Below the pieces are notes generated by a model that was not told the DNA's origin, did not search any database, and was given only the letters and a program-made list of their open reading frames with translations. Positions 45,401 through 53,948 of a stretch of DNA of 64,000 bases are shown here, piece by piece. The stretch's first letter is position 1. Each line of letters starts with the position of its first letter. The DNA comes from Prevotella sp. ne3005. Lineage in GTDB: Bacteria > Bacteroidota > Bacteroidia > Bacteroidales > Bacteroidaceae. The stretch is taken from assembly GCF_900110085.1 (NCBI RefSeq), contig NZ_FOCK01000007.1, forward strand, positions 64,820-128,819. The letters are read 5' to 3'. Both the position numbers and the translations under genes were made by a program.

Positions 45401-45668
45401 TCTGAGCCGAACCCGACGATGCCGTAGAGGTCATATAGTCCATGCCTTCCACACCGTTGATACTCTCCTCAAGCGGCGTGATGACGGAATTCTTCACGGT
45501 CTCAGCATCGGCACCCGGATACTGGGTATGCACCACGACCGTAGGCGGCGCAATGTTGGGGTACTGCTCAATAGGCAGCGACACCAGACCGATCAATCCC
45601 AGCAGCACGATGAGGATAGAGATCACCGTCGAGAGCACTGGGCGTTTGATAAATGTTGTAAAAGTCAT
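42411..45668 (-). CDS. RND efflux pump, hydrophobe/amphiphile (AcrB/MexB) type
   Basis: A 1085-residue inner-membrane pump: FIKRPVLSTVISILIVLLGLI at the N terminus, twelve membrane segments, two large periplasmic loops (QYPGADAETVKNSVITPLEESINGVEGM) and the proton-relay LLLAIAIVVDDAIVVVEAV segment with paired Asp. The C-terminal VGLLAKNAILIVQFA and GMLIGTILQLFVVPTLF regions are typical. It would export drugs or lipophilic compounds with the adaptor at 45700 and the channel at 41024. No regulator gene lies beside the operon. Confidence 0.95.
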   Translation of the reverse strand: MTFTTFIKRPVLSTVISILIVLLGLIGLVSLPIEQYPNIAPPTVVVHTQYPGADAETVKNSVITPLEESINGVEGMDYMTSTASSGSAQITIMFRQGINADMCAVNVQNRVSQAQALLPAEVTRVGVTVMKRQSSQVIMYTLTSDGRYDDQFLTNYANINIIPALKRIQGVGDVQSPGMKTYSMRIWLKPDVMKQHGLMPSDISALMAEQNIEAAPGTFGEQSDVAYEYSLRYTGRLKTAEEFGNIIVQSKTDGSTLKLKDIAKIELGGLMYSVSMRNNNLPSVLGMVQQIPGSNANEIAKQCKAELEEQAKLFPPGMIYKINYDVTEFLYASIEEVVFTLFMTLALVFLVVYIFLQDMRSTLIPLIAVPVSLIGTFFFLNVMGFSINLLVLSALLLAIAIVVDDAIVVVEAVHAKLDQGYKSPLTASIDAMNEISGAIISITLVMAAVFVPVSFIGGTSGTFYREFGVTMAISIIISAVNALTLSPALCAVFLKPHDAEGHEKKLSRVDRFHQSFNVAFETTTGKYKNLLEKLVRKPLAIILTVVIGIVVLIVTMFTTKSGLVPDEDTGTMFCTVSMPPATSVARTRQIINEVDSILAADPAIQSREQIQGYNFIAGAGSDQATFVIKLKPFEERQKGLWWKISGLWQGDGIYRFFLNPYDATGVTAQIFIKTAHIKDASILAFSPPMIPGFSANSGISLVMQDRTGGDLTKFYNIVKDFIGELNKRPEFQMAQTSYNPNYPQYMVHVDVAKCKQSGISPATVLSTLQGYYGGLYASNFNAYGKLYRVMIQGLPETRQTEESLNSIYVRTPAGMSPIKEFCNLKRVYGPSNINRFNLFTSINVTGTVANGYSTGEAIQAIRDLAAQTLPAGYTYEFSGLTREEAKASNTTGIIFLLCFIFIYLILSAQYESYILPLSVVLSVPFGLAGCFLFTNIFGHANDIYMQISLIMLIGLLAKNAILIVQFALERRQTGMAISWSAVLGAGARLRPILMTSLAMVIGLLPMMFASGVGKNGNQTLGAAAVGGMLIGTILQLFVVPTLFVIFQSLQEKISPLKFDDEENDSVAAELAQYAHAKPVDYELEK

Positions 45669-45671
45669 ATT

Positions 45672-45699
45672 GATTTTACCTTTTTACTTTTTTACCTTC
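45672..45699. repeat. TTTTACCTTTTTACTTT simple tract before the RND pump
   Basis: The gap between the adaptor stop and the pump start is about 30 bp of TTTTTAC words, the same family as at 38335-38388 and 916-938. Confidence 0.65.
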
Positions 45700-46878
45700 T
45701 TACTTCTTCATCGCTCCCACGATATCGCCAGCACTCATAGCCTTGTTCTGCTCCTGAATCTTCTGCTGGTAGCGCTCTGGAGTGATGGGCACAATCTCCA
45801 TACCATCGTTCAGTTTGGTGATACCATTGGTCACATACTTATCGCCATTCTTCAGACCCTCAGTCACGATGTAGTTATTACCATCGTTCTTCGGATCAAC
45901 CTTGATCTCAGAATACTTCACCTTGTTGTCCTTGCCAAGCAGGTAAACGAAGAGCTTATCCTGTACCTCCGACACACAACTCTGAGGAATGATGATGGCA
46001 TTGTTGTTGCTGTGAGGGATGACGATGGTACCAGAACCACCACTCTTCAGCAGCTTGTCAGGATTCTGGAATACGGCAATCATCTGAACAGAGCCTGTAG
46101 TAGGATCAATCACACCGCTCATCTTGGTAACGGTTCCCTCCAGACCATAGAGTGAGCCATCGGCCAACTTCAGCTGAACAGCAGGCATATCCTTGATAGC
46201 GCCTGTCAGACCACCAGCATTCTTACCCATCTCGAGGACGTCCTTCTCAGTCATAGAGAAGTAAACCTCCATGGAACTGATGTTTGAGACAGAGGTCAGC
46301 GTATTGCCAGCACTGACGAGCGTACCTACTTTGTAAGGCAGAGAGCCAACCACACCTGCAGCGGGACTCTTCACATAGCAGAAGCTCAGCATCTCCTTGG
46401 CAGAAGCCAGAGAAGCCTGGGCCTGAGCCAGACCAGCCTTGGCCTGCTCATACTGATTGGTAGCCGACTGGAGCTCGAAATCACCAATCACACCATTCTG
46501 ATGCAGTTTCTGTGAGTTCTCAAAACTAAGCTTCGCGGTATTCAAGGCAGCCTCAGCCGTGTTCACAGATGCCTGAGCCTGACGAACCTGAGCCTGATAG
46601 GTAACATTATCCAACACGAAGAGTACCTGTCCGGCACCAACGGTCTGACCTTCCTTCACATTAATCTGTGTAATGAATCCCTGTACCTTCGGATGAATCT
46701 CCACATCCTGAACACCCTTAATCGTTGCAGGATAGGTACTTTGCATCGTCGTACTGGATGTGCCGACTGTAGCAACAGGATACTCGTTGTCGCCAAAACT
46801 CGGACGACCACCGCCTCCACCGCACGAAGCCAACAGCATCGTAGCGGCAGCGAACATCAAAATCTTGTTCTTTCTCAT
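45700..46878 (-). CDS. RND efflux adaptor (membrane fusion protein), lipoprotein
   Basis: A 392-residue periplasmic adaptor with a lipobox (Cys19, LLASC). It has the lipoyl-like halves (VEIHPKVQGFITQINVKEGQTVGAGQVLFVLD and SPAAGVVGSLPYKVGTLVSAG) flanking a helical hairpin, then beta-barrel parts (GLEGTVTKMSGVIDPTTGSVQMIAVFQNPD). First gene of the efflux operon, with its -7 box at 46959. Confidence 0.94.
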   Translation of the reverse strand: MRKNKILMFAAATMLLASCGGGGGRPSFGDNEYPVATVGTSSTTMQSTYPATIKGVQDVEIHPKVQGFITQINVKEGQTVGAGQVLFVLDNVTYQAQVRQAQASVNTAEAALNTAKLSFENSQKLHQNGVIGDFELQSATNQYEQAKAGLAQAQASLASAKEMLSFCYVKSPAAGVVGSLPYKVGTLVSAGNTLTSVSNISSMEVYFSMTEKDVLEMGKNAGGLTGAIKDMPAVQLKLADGSLYGLEGTVTKMSGVIDPTTGSVQMIAVFQNPDKLLKSGGSGTIVIPHSNNNAIIIPQSCVSEVQDKLFVYLLGKDNKVKYSEIKVDPKNDGNNYIVTEGLKNGDKYVTNGITKLNDGMEIVPITPERYQQKIQEQNKAMSAGDIVGAMKK

Positions 46879-46958
46879 AACTTATTGATAATTAAAAATA
46901 TTGCCTAAAAAACATTGCACCTCGAAAACCACGATGGTGACGTTTAGTTTCCGGGGTG

Positions 46959-46966
46959 CAAAGGTA
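46959..46966 (-). promoter_or_regulatory. -7 box of the efflux operon
   Basis: TACCTTTG on the minus strand at 46966-46959, followed by CACCCC, about 80 bp before the adaptor ATG. No obvious operator palindrome was seen. Confidence 0.7.
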
Positions 46967-47026
46967 CGAAAAATATATCTAAAGATATATCAGGGTCAGA
47001 GCTATTTTAACAAAGTTTATTCCATG

Positions 47027-48100
47027 TTATAGTTTTATATATATTTTCTTACGATAGAGCACATATCCGATGGCGAAGTTGAGCAGCACAAAGTAAACCG
47101 CATAGGTCAGCGAAGCCCACTTCAACGGAGCGATGACGGCATGGATGCCATTATAGACGATCTCAGACCAGCCGATGTTCCCCAGAAGGATTGCCAACAG
47201 CTCACTCGACACATAGAGGGCGAGGGCATTTACACCAAAGACATGGAAGAAGGTAGTCCAACCCGATTTCTTCTGAATATCAATGACATACATCAGGAAA
47301 GCCTGCAAGAGAGAAGCCAATCCGCAGGTCATCATCACGTAGCTGGGACTCCAGATGCGCTTGTTGAGTGGCAGACCATAAGAGAGCAGATAACCTCCAA
47401 TAACGAGGACAGTACCCACCACAAACAAGGCAATCACCTTTTGTTCGATGGTCTCTTTCTGACGGATGAGTCTGCCACAATAGAAGCCCAGCAACACATG
47501 GGCAACGGAAGAGATAGTGCCCACCAAGCCCTCAGGATCCACAGGACTCTTGTGATAGATATGATCGTAGCCGAAGAGATTCAGATCCACCTGTGCCAGA
47601 ATATTCACGCTGGCATCCTCGGCATAACCATTGCCCAAGACCAGAATGGCCGTATATATGACCAACAGGCCAATAACCACAGGAATAGTGTATTTATGGT
47701 TGCAGAACAGGGCGAAGAGTGAAACGATGCCATAGCACAAGGCGATACGCTGCATCACAGCCCAGATACGCAGATGGCCGAAACAGAGGAGATCACCCTC
47801 TATGGCATGATCAAACCAGTTGATAAACAGACCTATCACAAAGAGCAACACCGTGCGTTTGACAATGCGCCGTATCACTTTCGGAGTAGGTTTGAACTCC
47901 GACTTGACCAGCGACAAGTAGCACGAGATACCCATGATAAACAGGAAGAACGGGAACACGAGGTCGCAGGGTGTCATGCCGTTCCACTTCACGTGCTGAA
48001 GCATCTCAAACGACTCACCCCAGCCATTGTTAACGAGGATCATGCCTGCCACAGTGATACCACGCAGGATATCGAGGGAGAGAAGACGATTAGTTTTCAT
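47027..48100 (-). CDS. HGSNAT-like membrane acyltransferase (NagX/DUF5009 type)
   Basis: A 357-residue polytopic protein starting RLLSLDILRGITVAGMILVNNGW, the first-segment signature of the family that includes human heparan-alpha-glucosaminide N-acetyltransferase (HGSNAT) and bacterial NagX/DUF5009 proteins. About ten membrane segments follow, with MTPCDLVFPFFLFIMGI and VKRTVLLFVIGLFINWF. Members are thought to carry acetyl groups from the cytoplasm to a sugar outside. It ends the leftward run after GH89, whose product is homologous to human NAGLU, the enzyme acting right after HGSNAT. The actual substrate here is inferred. Confidence 0.8.
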   Translation of the reverse strand: MKTNRLLSLDILRGITVAGMILVNNGWGESFEMLQHVKWNGMTPCDLVFPFFLFIMGISCYLSLVKSEFKPTPKVIRRIVKRTVLLFVIGLFINWFDHAIEGDLLCFGHLRIWAVMQRIALCYGIVSLFALFCNHKYTIPVVIGLLVIYTAILVLGNGYAEDASVNILAQVDLNLFGYDHIYHKSPVDPEGLVGTISSVAHVLLGFYCGRLIRQKETIEQKVIALFVVGTVLVIGGYLLSYGLPLNKRIWSPSYVMMTCGLASLLQAFLMYVIDIQKKSGWTTFFHVFGVNALALYVSSELLAILLGNIGWSEIVYNGIHAVIAPLKWASLTYAVYFVLLNFAIGYVLYRKKIYIKL

Positions 48101-48104
48101 TGTG

Positions 48105-48186
48105 CATTAAGCTTTGAGTTTTGAGCATTAATCTTTGAGCTTTGAGCATTAATCTTTGAGCTTTGAGCATTGAGCATTGAGCATTA
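48105..48186. repeat. GAGCATTAATCTTTGAGCTT simple tract spanning the end of GH89
   Basis: About 80 bp of TTTGAGC/ATTGAGC/ATTAATC words fill the gap between GH89 and the acyltransferase and run into the 3' end of the GH89 gene, encoding its last dozen residues. Confidence 0.75.
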
Positions 48187-50386
48187 ATTTCATAGCCTCT
48201 TTAGCCATATCTATAGGAGAACCTTCCGGGGCTGCGGAATAGGGATTCTGCTGGAGCGTCCAAGGCTCCTCCATGGCGTAATAATCGAGTTTCACCTCCT
48301 GAGGCAGAGCCATCTGGAAGAGTTCGGCAGCCGTCTTTGTAGCGTTAGGGCCACCACCCAGGAGTTCTGGCTGAGGACCCGTCTGGGCCTTCATCTGGGC
48401 AGCAAGGGCATCGAAGTAGGCTTTCCAACGCACATAGTAAAAGTCTTTCAACAGCCCCTGCCACTCTTTATGGGCATAATCCCGAAGTCCACCAGTATCT
48501 GCACAATAGCGATTGCCCCAAGTGGTAATCTGTACACGGGCATTCCATTCATAGAGTTTCTTCTCCTCTGGCGTTGCACCTGCGTTGATGGCATCCTGTG
48601 TCCAATGGCCTACACGGAACTCAGAACGGGTACCCAAGAGCTTATCCTGCATGAGCAGCATATCCAAGAAGCGGGCAGCATCCTCGTCAAATGCCTGACG
48701 GGCAAAGCCCTTGTAGTCAGCAATCGTCCGCTGATACTGTTGGCGAGCCTGATCAGCCAGAGCCTGACGGGTGATATCCACCAAGTCGTATTCGAAGTTA
48801 TTATTACCACGATACTTCTCTGCCACGCTATTCATCAAACGGGCAGCCTCCTTGGTGTCGGCAGGATCGTAATAGTTTTTCATCTTCGACCAAGACGATG
48901 CCTGGAAGTTATTCAGCGAGGGACGGCCACAGAAGATACTCTCATGAGGACCTTGCTGGTTGTTGCCTGCAGGACAGTTATAGATGCTCTGAGCCAGTAT
49001 CATCCAAGCCTTCTCGATGGTTGCATCCTCCACGCCATAACGGGCTTTGACATAGTTCTTCAGCCATGCCTCCTTGGTAAACTTCTCTGGGCGCCAAGGC
49101 AGTTCACTCATCAGCTCGAACATCACAGGATTGTTCTCCGAGCCCTCCATCGTAAAGCCGATACCCTTACAGTGGGCCTTCGATACGTAGAAGTTGTCGA
49201 GCAACTGGTCCATGCGGCCGTGGAGACCTACGTTGGCGCCAAAGTTCTCGAGCAGGCAGAAGAGCCACTGGTGTTGCTTATAGCCCTCTTCGCGCTTCCA
49301 GATGCTGGGAATGCCAAACATAGGACGGCACTCCGAGAAGAGGTCGAGCACCAGCAGATCACCCGTCTTCATACCATCCACCATCTGTGGACGGGGGTTC
49401 TCTGTCCAACCCTGAATCACCCAAACGGCCTTGGGATTGACACGTTTCATGGCCTGCATCATTGCCTCACCAGCCTTGGCATAGTCGATATTGGGGTCGT
49501 CGTTGCTCTCGTGGAAGGGGTCCATCGAGTAATAATCGGCCTTTCCAAAGAGTTTAGTCAGCTCATTATAATATAAGGTGGCGATTTCTGAGAATCGGGC
49601 ATCCGTAGGCAGGAGGTTTGCCGGACGCTGGAATCCATTCCAAAGGCCGGCATCAGCCACGTTCAGTCCCAGCTTCTCCTTCGCATCGTGAGGCACCATC
49701 CCACAATAGCCTGGTAACACAGGATGCATGTCGAGTTGTTTCATACGGGCTAAGATCTGCTTCTGCAGCTTCTCCTGACGGGCATACCATGAAAGCGGCA
49801 GAGGTCCACCCCACCCTTCGAGGTTGTTCATCTCCCACCAAGCCAGGAAGGCAGGCCCTGCTATAAACTTTCCCACCTCTTCTTCCGAATAACCGAGTTT
49901 CAGCAACATGTTGCGCCAAACGCACTCTTCGCCGACAATCGCCAAAGGGAGATTCACGCCATGCAGCGCCATCCAGTCGATCTCCTTCTCCCAGCGTTCC
50001 CATCCCCAGAAGGGCATGGAGTAAGAGAAAGTGCAGTAGTTGAAGTCATAGCGCAGCCCCAGATCGGTCTCGTGGCGTTCCTTCTTCGTTACTGCTGGAA
50101 GCACGGCAGGGAGTTTGGCCTGCATCTGGTTCCAGGAGAGATGGATGCCGGCATAATACTTCAGGTACCAGTTCACACCAGAAGCGATGTTCACCCACGT
50201 GTTACCTCTCACCACGACCTTCTTGCCTTGCTGATCCAGTTCGAAGAAGTCGTTCTGGCTCTTCACCTTCTCAATCTTAAACTTCGCCGAAGCGCCTTTG
50301 TCGATACGCTCCAGGAGTTCATCCACTGGATTAGCCCATGTATTCAGGCTTATCAGAATAGCAATGACAGTTAGTAGTTTTCTCAT
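48149..50386 (-). CDS. GH89 alpha-N-acetylglucosaminidase
   Basis: A 745-residue exported enzyme (signal peptide to about residue 18, TWA-NP). The family 89 layout is clear: an N-terminal domain, DLGLRYDFNYCTFSYSMPFWGWERWEKEIDWMALHGVNLPLAIVGEE with the conserved Glu, YYSMDPFHESNDDPN, WVIQGWTENPRP and LVLDLFSECRPMF. It removes terminal alpha-linked GlcNAc; human NAGLU of this family acts on heparan sulfate. Its own C-terminal tail (LMLNAQCSKLKD) is encoded by the simple tract at 48149-48186, so the true family C terminus probably ends just before it. Its stop is upstream of the HGSNAT-like gene. Confidence 0.93.
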   Translation of the reverse strand: MRKLLTVIAILISLNTWANPVDELLERIDKGASAKFKIEKVKSQNDFFELDQQGKKVVVRGNTWVNIASGVNWYLKYYAGIHLSWNQMQAKLPAVLPAVTKKERHETDLGLRYDFNYCTFSYSMPFWGWERWEKEIDWMALHGVNLPLAIVGEECVWRNMLLKLGYSEEEVGKFIAGPAFLAWWEMNNLEGWGGPLPLSWYARQEKLQKQILARMKQLDMHPVLPGYCGMVPHDAKEKLGLNVADAGLWNGFQRPANLLPTDARFSEIATLYYNELTKLFGKADYYSMDPFHESNDDPNIDYAKAGEAMMQAMKRVNPKAVWVIQGWTENPRPQMVDGMKTGDLLVLDLFSECRPMFGIPSIWKREEGYKQHQWLFCLLENFGANVGLHGRMDQLLDNFYVSKAHCKGIGFTMEGSENNPVMFELMSELPWRPEKFTKEAWLKNYVKARYGVEDATIEKAWMILAQSIYNCPAGNNQQGPHESIFCGRPSLNNFQASSWSKMKNYYDPADTKEAARLMNSVAEKYRGNNNFEYDLVDITRQALADQARQQYQRTIADYKGFARQAFDEDAARFLDMLLMQDKLLGTRSEFRVGHWTQDAINAGATPEEKKLYEWNARVQITTWGNRYCADTGGLRDYAHKEWQGLLKDFYYVRWKAYFDALAAQMKAQTGPQPELLGGGPNATKTAAELFQMALPQEVKLDYYAMEEPWTLQQNPYSAAPEGSPIDMAKEAMKLMLNAQCSKLKD

Positions 50387-50389
50387 AAT

Positions 50390-51829
50390 CTATTGAATCA
50401 GTTTCATTTCTTTTGCCTTTGCCATGAGGAGCGCCATAAGGGGCTCGCGTTCGTTTTCCACCTTATTGTCTAATACGGCATCCTTCAGATACTGCTTCAG
50501 CACACCCACCTCTCGGGAGGGCTTCAGGTGGAACATCTCCATGATCTCGTTGCCATCGATCACAGGCTGGAGCAGACGCACATAATCCTTTTCCTTCAGG
50601 TCAGCCAACTTCTCGCGCACCATGCGGAAGTTCTCCAGGAACATTTTCTTGCGCACCTCGTTTTTCGAAGTGATATCAGCCTCGCAGAGGGTCATCAGGT
50701 CGTCGATATCCTCGCCCGCATCGTTCAGCAAACGGCGCACGGCACTGTCTGTCACGATGTCATCCGCGATGGCGATGGGACGCATATGGAGGTCGACAAG
50801 CTTCTGCACATACTTCATCTTCATATCCATAGGCAGCATGAGCCTACGGAAGATCTGAGGCACCATCTTCGCACCTATCAGATTATGGTTATGGAAAGTC
50901 CAGCCAATGGCAGGATCCCAGCGCTTTGATCTGGTCTTGCCAACGTCATGCATCAAAGCCCCCCAGCGCAACCAAAGATTATCCGACTTCCTAGCTACAT
51001 TATCCAGTACCTCCAGCGTATGGTAGAAATTGTTCTTATGCGCCCTACCGTTCTTCTGCTCCACGATGTCGAGGGCAGCGAGTTCTGGCAGGATGATGCT
51101 CAGGAGTCCGCATCGCTGCAGATCGACAAAGCCTTTCGAGGGCACAGGTGAGAGGAGAATCTTGTTCAACTCGTCCTTGATGCGCTCACCACTCACGATT
51201 TTGATCCTGTCTGCCATCCGCTCCAGGGCCTCGAAAGTCTCCTCTTCTATCTGGAAGTTCAGTTGGGTGGCAAATCGGATGCAGCGCATCATTCGCAGGG
51301 GATCGTCGCTGAAGGTGATGTCTGGCTCCAACGGCGTGGCGATGATGCCATCCTCGAGGTCAGCAAGTCCATTAAAGGGATCGACGAGTTCTCCAAAACG
51401 CTCCTTATTCAGACAGATAGCCATCGCGTTGATGGTGAAGTCTCTGCGGTTCTGGTCGTCCTCAAGGGTTCCGTCTTCCACGATGGGTTTACGCGAGTCG
51501 TGGCTATAGCTCTCCTTACGGGCTCCCACGAACTCCACCTCGTACTCTATGCCTCGCTGACGGAATTTCACCTGGGCTGTACCGAAGTTCCTGAATACAG
51601 AGAGATGAGCCTTCTTGCCCACCATCCGCTTCAGCTCCTCAGCCACAGAGATACCACTCCCCACGACCACCACGTCGATGTCGTTCGAGGGTCGCTCGAG
51701 GAAGATGTCTCTGACATAGCCTCCCACAACATAGCACTCCAGACCCAAGCGGTCTGCAGCCTCACTGATTTGGTGGAAGATGTCTTGATCCAGTATCTCT
51801 GCCAGCTCTTCGTCGCTATATAGTTTCAT
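50390..51829 (-). CDS. cca: CCA tRNA nucleotidyltransferase with HD domain
   Basis: A 479-residue enzyme with the class II nucleotidyltransferase head (YVVGGYVRDIFLERPSNDIDVVVVG, with the catalytic DID), the RRDFTINAMAI and DDPLRMMRCIRFATQLNF motifs, and a C-terminal HD domain (ALMHDVGKTRSKRWD). The former adds or repairs the CCA end of tRNA; the tRNA-Pro gene in this window lacks an encoded CCA, so this enzyme is needed. It could also have poly(A) polymerase activity, as some relatives do. Stop codon is 3 bp before the GH89 start. Confidence 0.93.
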   Translation of the reverse strand: MKLYSDEELAEILDQDIFHQISEAADRLGLECYVVGGYVRDIFLERPSNDIDVVVVGSGISVAEELKRMVGKKAHLSVFRNFGTAQVKFRQRGIEYEVEFVGARKESYSHDSRKPIVEDGTLEDDQNRRDFTINAMAICLNKERFGELVDPFNGLADLEDGIIATPLEPDITFSDDPLRMMRCIRFATQLNFQIEEETFEALERMADRIKIVSGERIKDELNKILLSPVPSKGFVDLQRCGLLSIILPELAALDIVEQKNGRAHKNNFYHTLEVLDNVARKSDNLWLRWGALMHDVGKTRSKRWDPAIGWTFHNHNLIGAKMVPQIFRRLMLPMDMKMKYVQKLVDLHMRPIAIADDIVTDSAVRRLLNDAGEDIDDLMTLCEADITSKNEVRKKMFLENFRMVREKLADLKEKDYVRLLQPVIDGNEIMEMFHLKPSREVGVLKQYLKDAVLDNKVENEREPLMALLMAKAKEMKLIQ

Positions 51830-51852
51830 CCTTATCCTTTACTTTGAGAGTG

Positions 51853-51860
51853 CAAAGTTA
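51853..51860 (-). promoter_or_regulatory. -7 box of cca
   Basis: TAACTTTG on the minus strand at 51860-51853, about 23 bp before the ATG ending at 51829. Confidence 0.7.
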
Positions 51861-51924
51861 CTAATTTTTTCTCATATTCCGCACATTCTATCCCAAATAA
51901 TTTGGGATTCTCATATTTTAAGCG

Positions 51925-51932
51925 TAATTTTG
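51925..51932 (+). promoter_or_regulatory. -7 box of the alanine symporter gene
   Basis: TAATTTTG at 51925-51932, followed by CAGCC, 28 bp before the ATG at 51960. It excludes the in-frame start at 51930, which overlaps the box. Confidence 0.7.
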
Positions 51933-51959
51933 CAGCCAAAGAAAAGAAAACAGATCATT

Positions 51960-53315
51960 ATGGAACCTATTAACGACTTCTTCTCTCTGATGAGTTCATT
52001 CCTTTGGGGATGGCCGATGATTATCCTGCTTCTGGGTACTCATGTCTTCTTAACCTTCCGTCTGCGCATTCCTCAAAGGAAGTTGCTGACGGGCATCCGG
52101 CTATCTATTAAAAAGGACAGTCAGGCCAAGGGCGATGTCAGTCAGTTTGGTGCTTTAGCTACGGCTCTGGCAGCAACCATCGGAACGGGAAACATCGTTG
52201 GTGTGGCAACGGCTGTAGCCCTCGGAGGCCCTGGAGCCGTTCTCTGGTGCTGGCTCACAGGTATCTTTGGCATGTCCACGAAATATGCCGAGGCGTTGCT
52301 GGCAGTGAAATATCGTGTCAAGAGTAAGGACGGTTGCATGTACGGAGGGCCGATGTATGCTTTAGAGCGTGGTCTGGGCATGCGATGGCTGGGTATCCTC
52401 TTTGCCGTCTTTACGGCATTGGCTTCTTTTGGCATTGGCTGTACAGTTCAAGCCAACTCTATCGCCCTGCTGACTTATGAGACGTTTGGCATTCCCACAT
52501 GGATTGTGGGCATCTTTGTCTGTGTACTGACAGCATTGGTGATTCTTGGAGGCGTCAAGGCGATAGCCAAGGTCTGCACGTTCCTCGTTCCCTTTATGGC
52601 TGTGTTTTATGTCCTGGGCTGTATTGTCATCCTCTGTATTAACAGCAGTTATGTGTGGCCAGCCGTCCAGCTGATTATCGATTCTGCCTTCAACCCCTCT
52701 GCTGCAGGCGGTGGTTTTGTGGGTGCAACGGTGATGATGGCAGCCCGCTATGGTATCGCCAGAGGTTTGTTCTCTAACGAGAGTGGTATGGGTAGTGCGC
52801 CCATCGTGGCAGCTACCGCCCAGACGCGCAACCCCGTCCGTCAGGCCTTGGTGTCGAGCACCGGAACTTTCTGGGATACGGTCATCATCTGTGCCCTTAC
52901 AGGATTGGTACTCGTCAGCAGCATCCTCGCCTATCCTGACATCAGCTATGCCGATGGGGCAGCTCTGACGAAGGTGGCCTTCTCGAAGATTCCTGTTGTG
53001 GGAGCCCCGCTGCTGACCTTTGGCATCCTGACATTCGCCTTCAGCACCATCATCGGATGGAGCTATTATGGTGAGAGTGCCGTCAACTATCTGGAAGGTC
53101 GTCGTGCCAACCGTTTCTATCGTATCCTCTTCATCGTGGCCCTGTTCTTTGGCTCGATTATCAACCTTGATATCATCTGGAACATCGCCGACTGCATGAA
53201 TGCCCTGATGGCTATCCCCAACCTCATCGCCCTGCTGCTGCTTTCAGGTGTCGCCGCCTCCGAAACCAAGAAATACCTCTGGAACAACCGCCTCGACGAC
53301 GAGATGGAGGAGTGA
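51960..53315 (+). CDS. Sodium:alanine symporter family protein (AGCS)
   Basis: A 451-residue transporter with about ten membrane segments. GALATALAATIGTGNIVGVATAVALGGPGAVLWCWLTGIFGMSTKYAEALLAVKYR is the diagnostic region, and ARGLFSNESGMGSAPIVAATAQT follows. It imports alanine or glycine with sodium. D-alanine made from L-alanine by the MurF-Alr protein is one possible use. Monocistronic, with its own promoter. Confidence 0.94.
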   Translation: MEPINDFFSLMSSFLWGWPMIILLLGTHVFLTFRLRIPQRKLLTGIRLSIKKDSQAKGDVSQFGALATALAATIGTGNIVGVATAVALGGPGAVLWCWLTGIFGMSTKYAEALLAVKYRVKSKDGCMYGGPMYALERGLGMRWLGILFAVFTALASFGIGCTVQANSIALLTYETFGIPTWIVGIFVCVLTALVILGGVKAIAKVCTFLVPFMAVFYVLGCIVILCINSSYVWPAVQLIIDSAFNPSAAGGGFVGATVMMAARYGIARGLFSNESGMGSAPIVAATAQTRNPVRQALVSSTGTFWDTVIICALTGLVLVSSILAYPDISYADGAALTKVAFSKIPVVGAPLLTFGILTFAFSTIIGWSYYGESAVNYLEGRRANRFYRILFIVALFFGSIINLDIIWNIADCMNALMAIPNLIALLLLSGVAASETKKYLWNNRLDDEMEE

Positions 53316-53386
53316 CAACAAAGGCGTTTTGGGACAAGATTCGTCAAGAAGTGGCAGAAAAATTTGGTTTTTCAATCAAATTACAG

Positions 53387-53394
53387 TAACTTTG
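53387..53394 (+). promoter_or_regulatory. -7 box of the DUF1599-DoxX-tpiA run
   Basis: TAACTTTG at 53387-53394, with AATTTGG about 22 bp upstream. The first ATG at 53403 would leave a leader of only 2-4 bases; the ATG at 53412 leaves about 12. Confidence 0.65.
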
Positions 53395-53402
53395 CAGCCG
53401 AT

Positions 53403-53948
53403 ATGACCAATATGGAAAAGACAAACGCCCAGTTTGAGCAGGCCGTGGCAGAGTGCAGGGCCCTGTTCGAGAAGAAGCTTCATGACTATAAAGCCTCCTG
53501 GCGCATCCTGCGTCCGACGGCCTTGACAGACCAGCTGTTCATCAAAGCCAAGCGCATCCGTTCGCTGGAAATCAAGAAGGAGTCGAAGGTAGGTGAAGGC
53601 ATCAGGCCCGAGTTCATCGCCCTGATCAACTACGGCATCGTGGGCCTCATCCAGCTCTCGAAAGGATTTGCCGACACGGTGGATATCACCAACGACGAGG
53701 CGATGAAGCTCTACGACCAGTTTGCCAAAGAGGCACTGGAGCTGATGAAACGTAAGAATCACGACTACGACGAGGCGTGGCGCTCGATGCGGGTAAGTTC
53801 ATATACCGACCTGATCCTGACCAAGATTGAGCGCATTAAGGAAATCGAGGACCTTGGAGGCGAGACACTCGTCTCGGAGGGCATCGACGCCAACTATATG
53901 GACATTATCAACTACGCGGTCTTTGGAGTAATTAAACTATCGGAGTGA
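53403..53948 (+). CDS. DUF1599 domain protein with an internal duplication
   Basis: A 181-residue protein made of two homologous halves: [22 protein letters not shown]...[10 protein letters not shown] and [22 protein letters not shown]...[10 protein letters not shown], each followed by G-E-G-I/SEGI and a helix with INY-G/A. This is the DUF1599 family, common beside tpiA and the DoxX-like gene in Bacteroidetes. The biochemical role is unknown; a link to nucleotide metabolism has been proposed for the family. The start may be the ATG at 53403 or 53412. The stop overlaps the GTG start of the next gene. Confidence 0.85.
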   Translation: MTNMEKTNAQFEQAVAECRALFEKKLHDYKASWRILRPTALTDQLFIKAKRIRSLEIKKESKVGEGIRPEFIALINYGIVGLIQLSKGFADTVDITNDEAMKLYDQFAKEALELMKRKNHDYDEAWRSMRVSSYTDLILTKIERIKEIEDLGGETLVSEGIDANYMDIINYAVFGVIKLSE

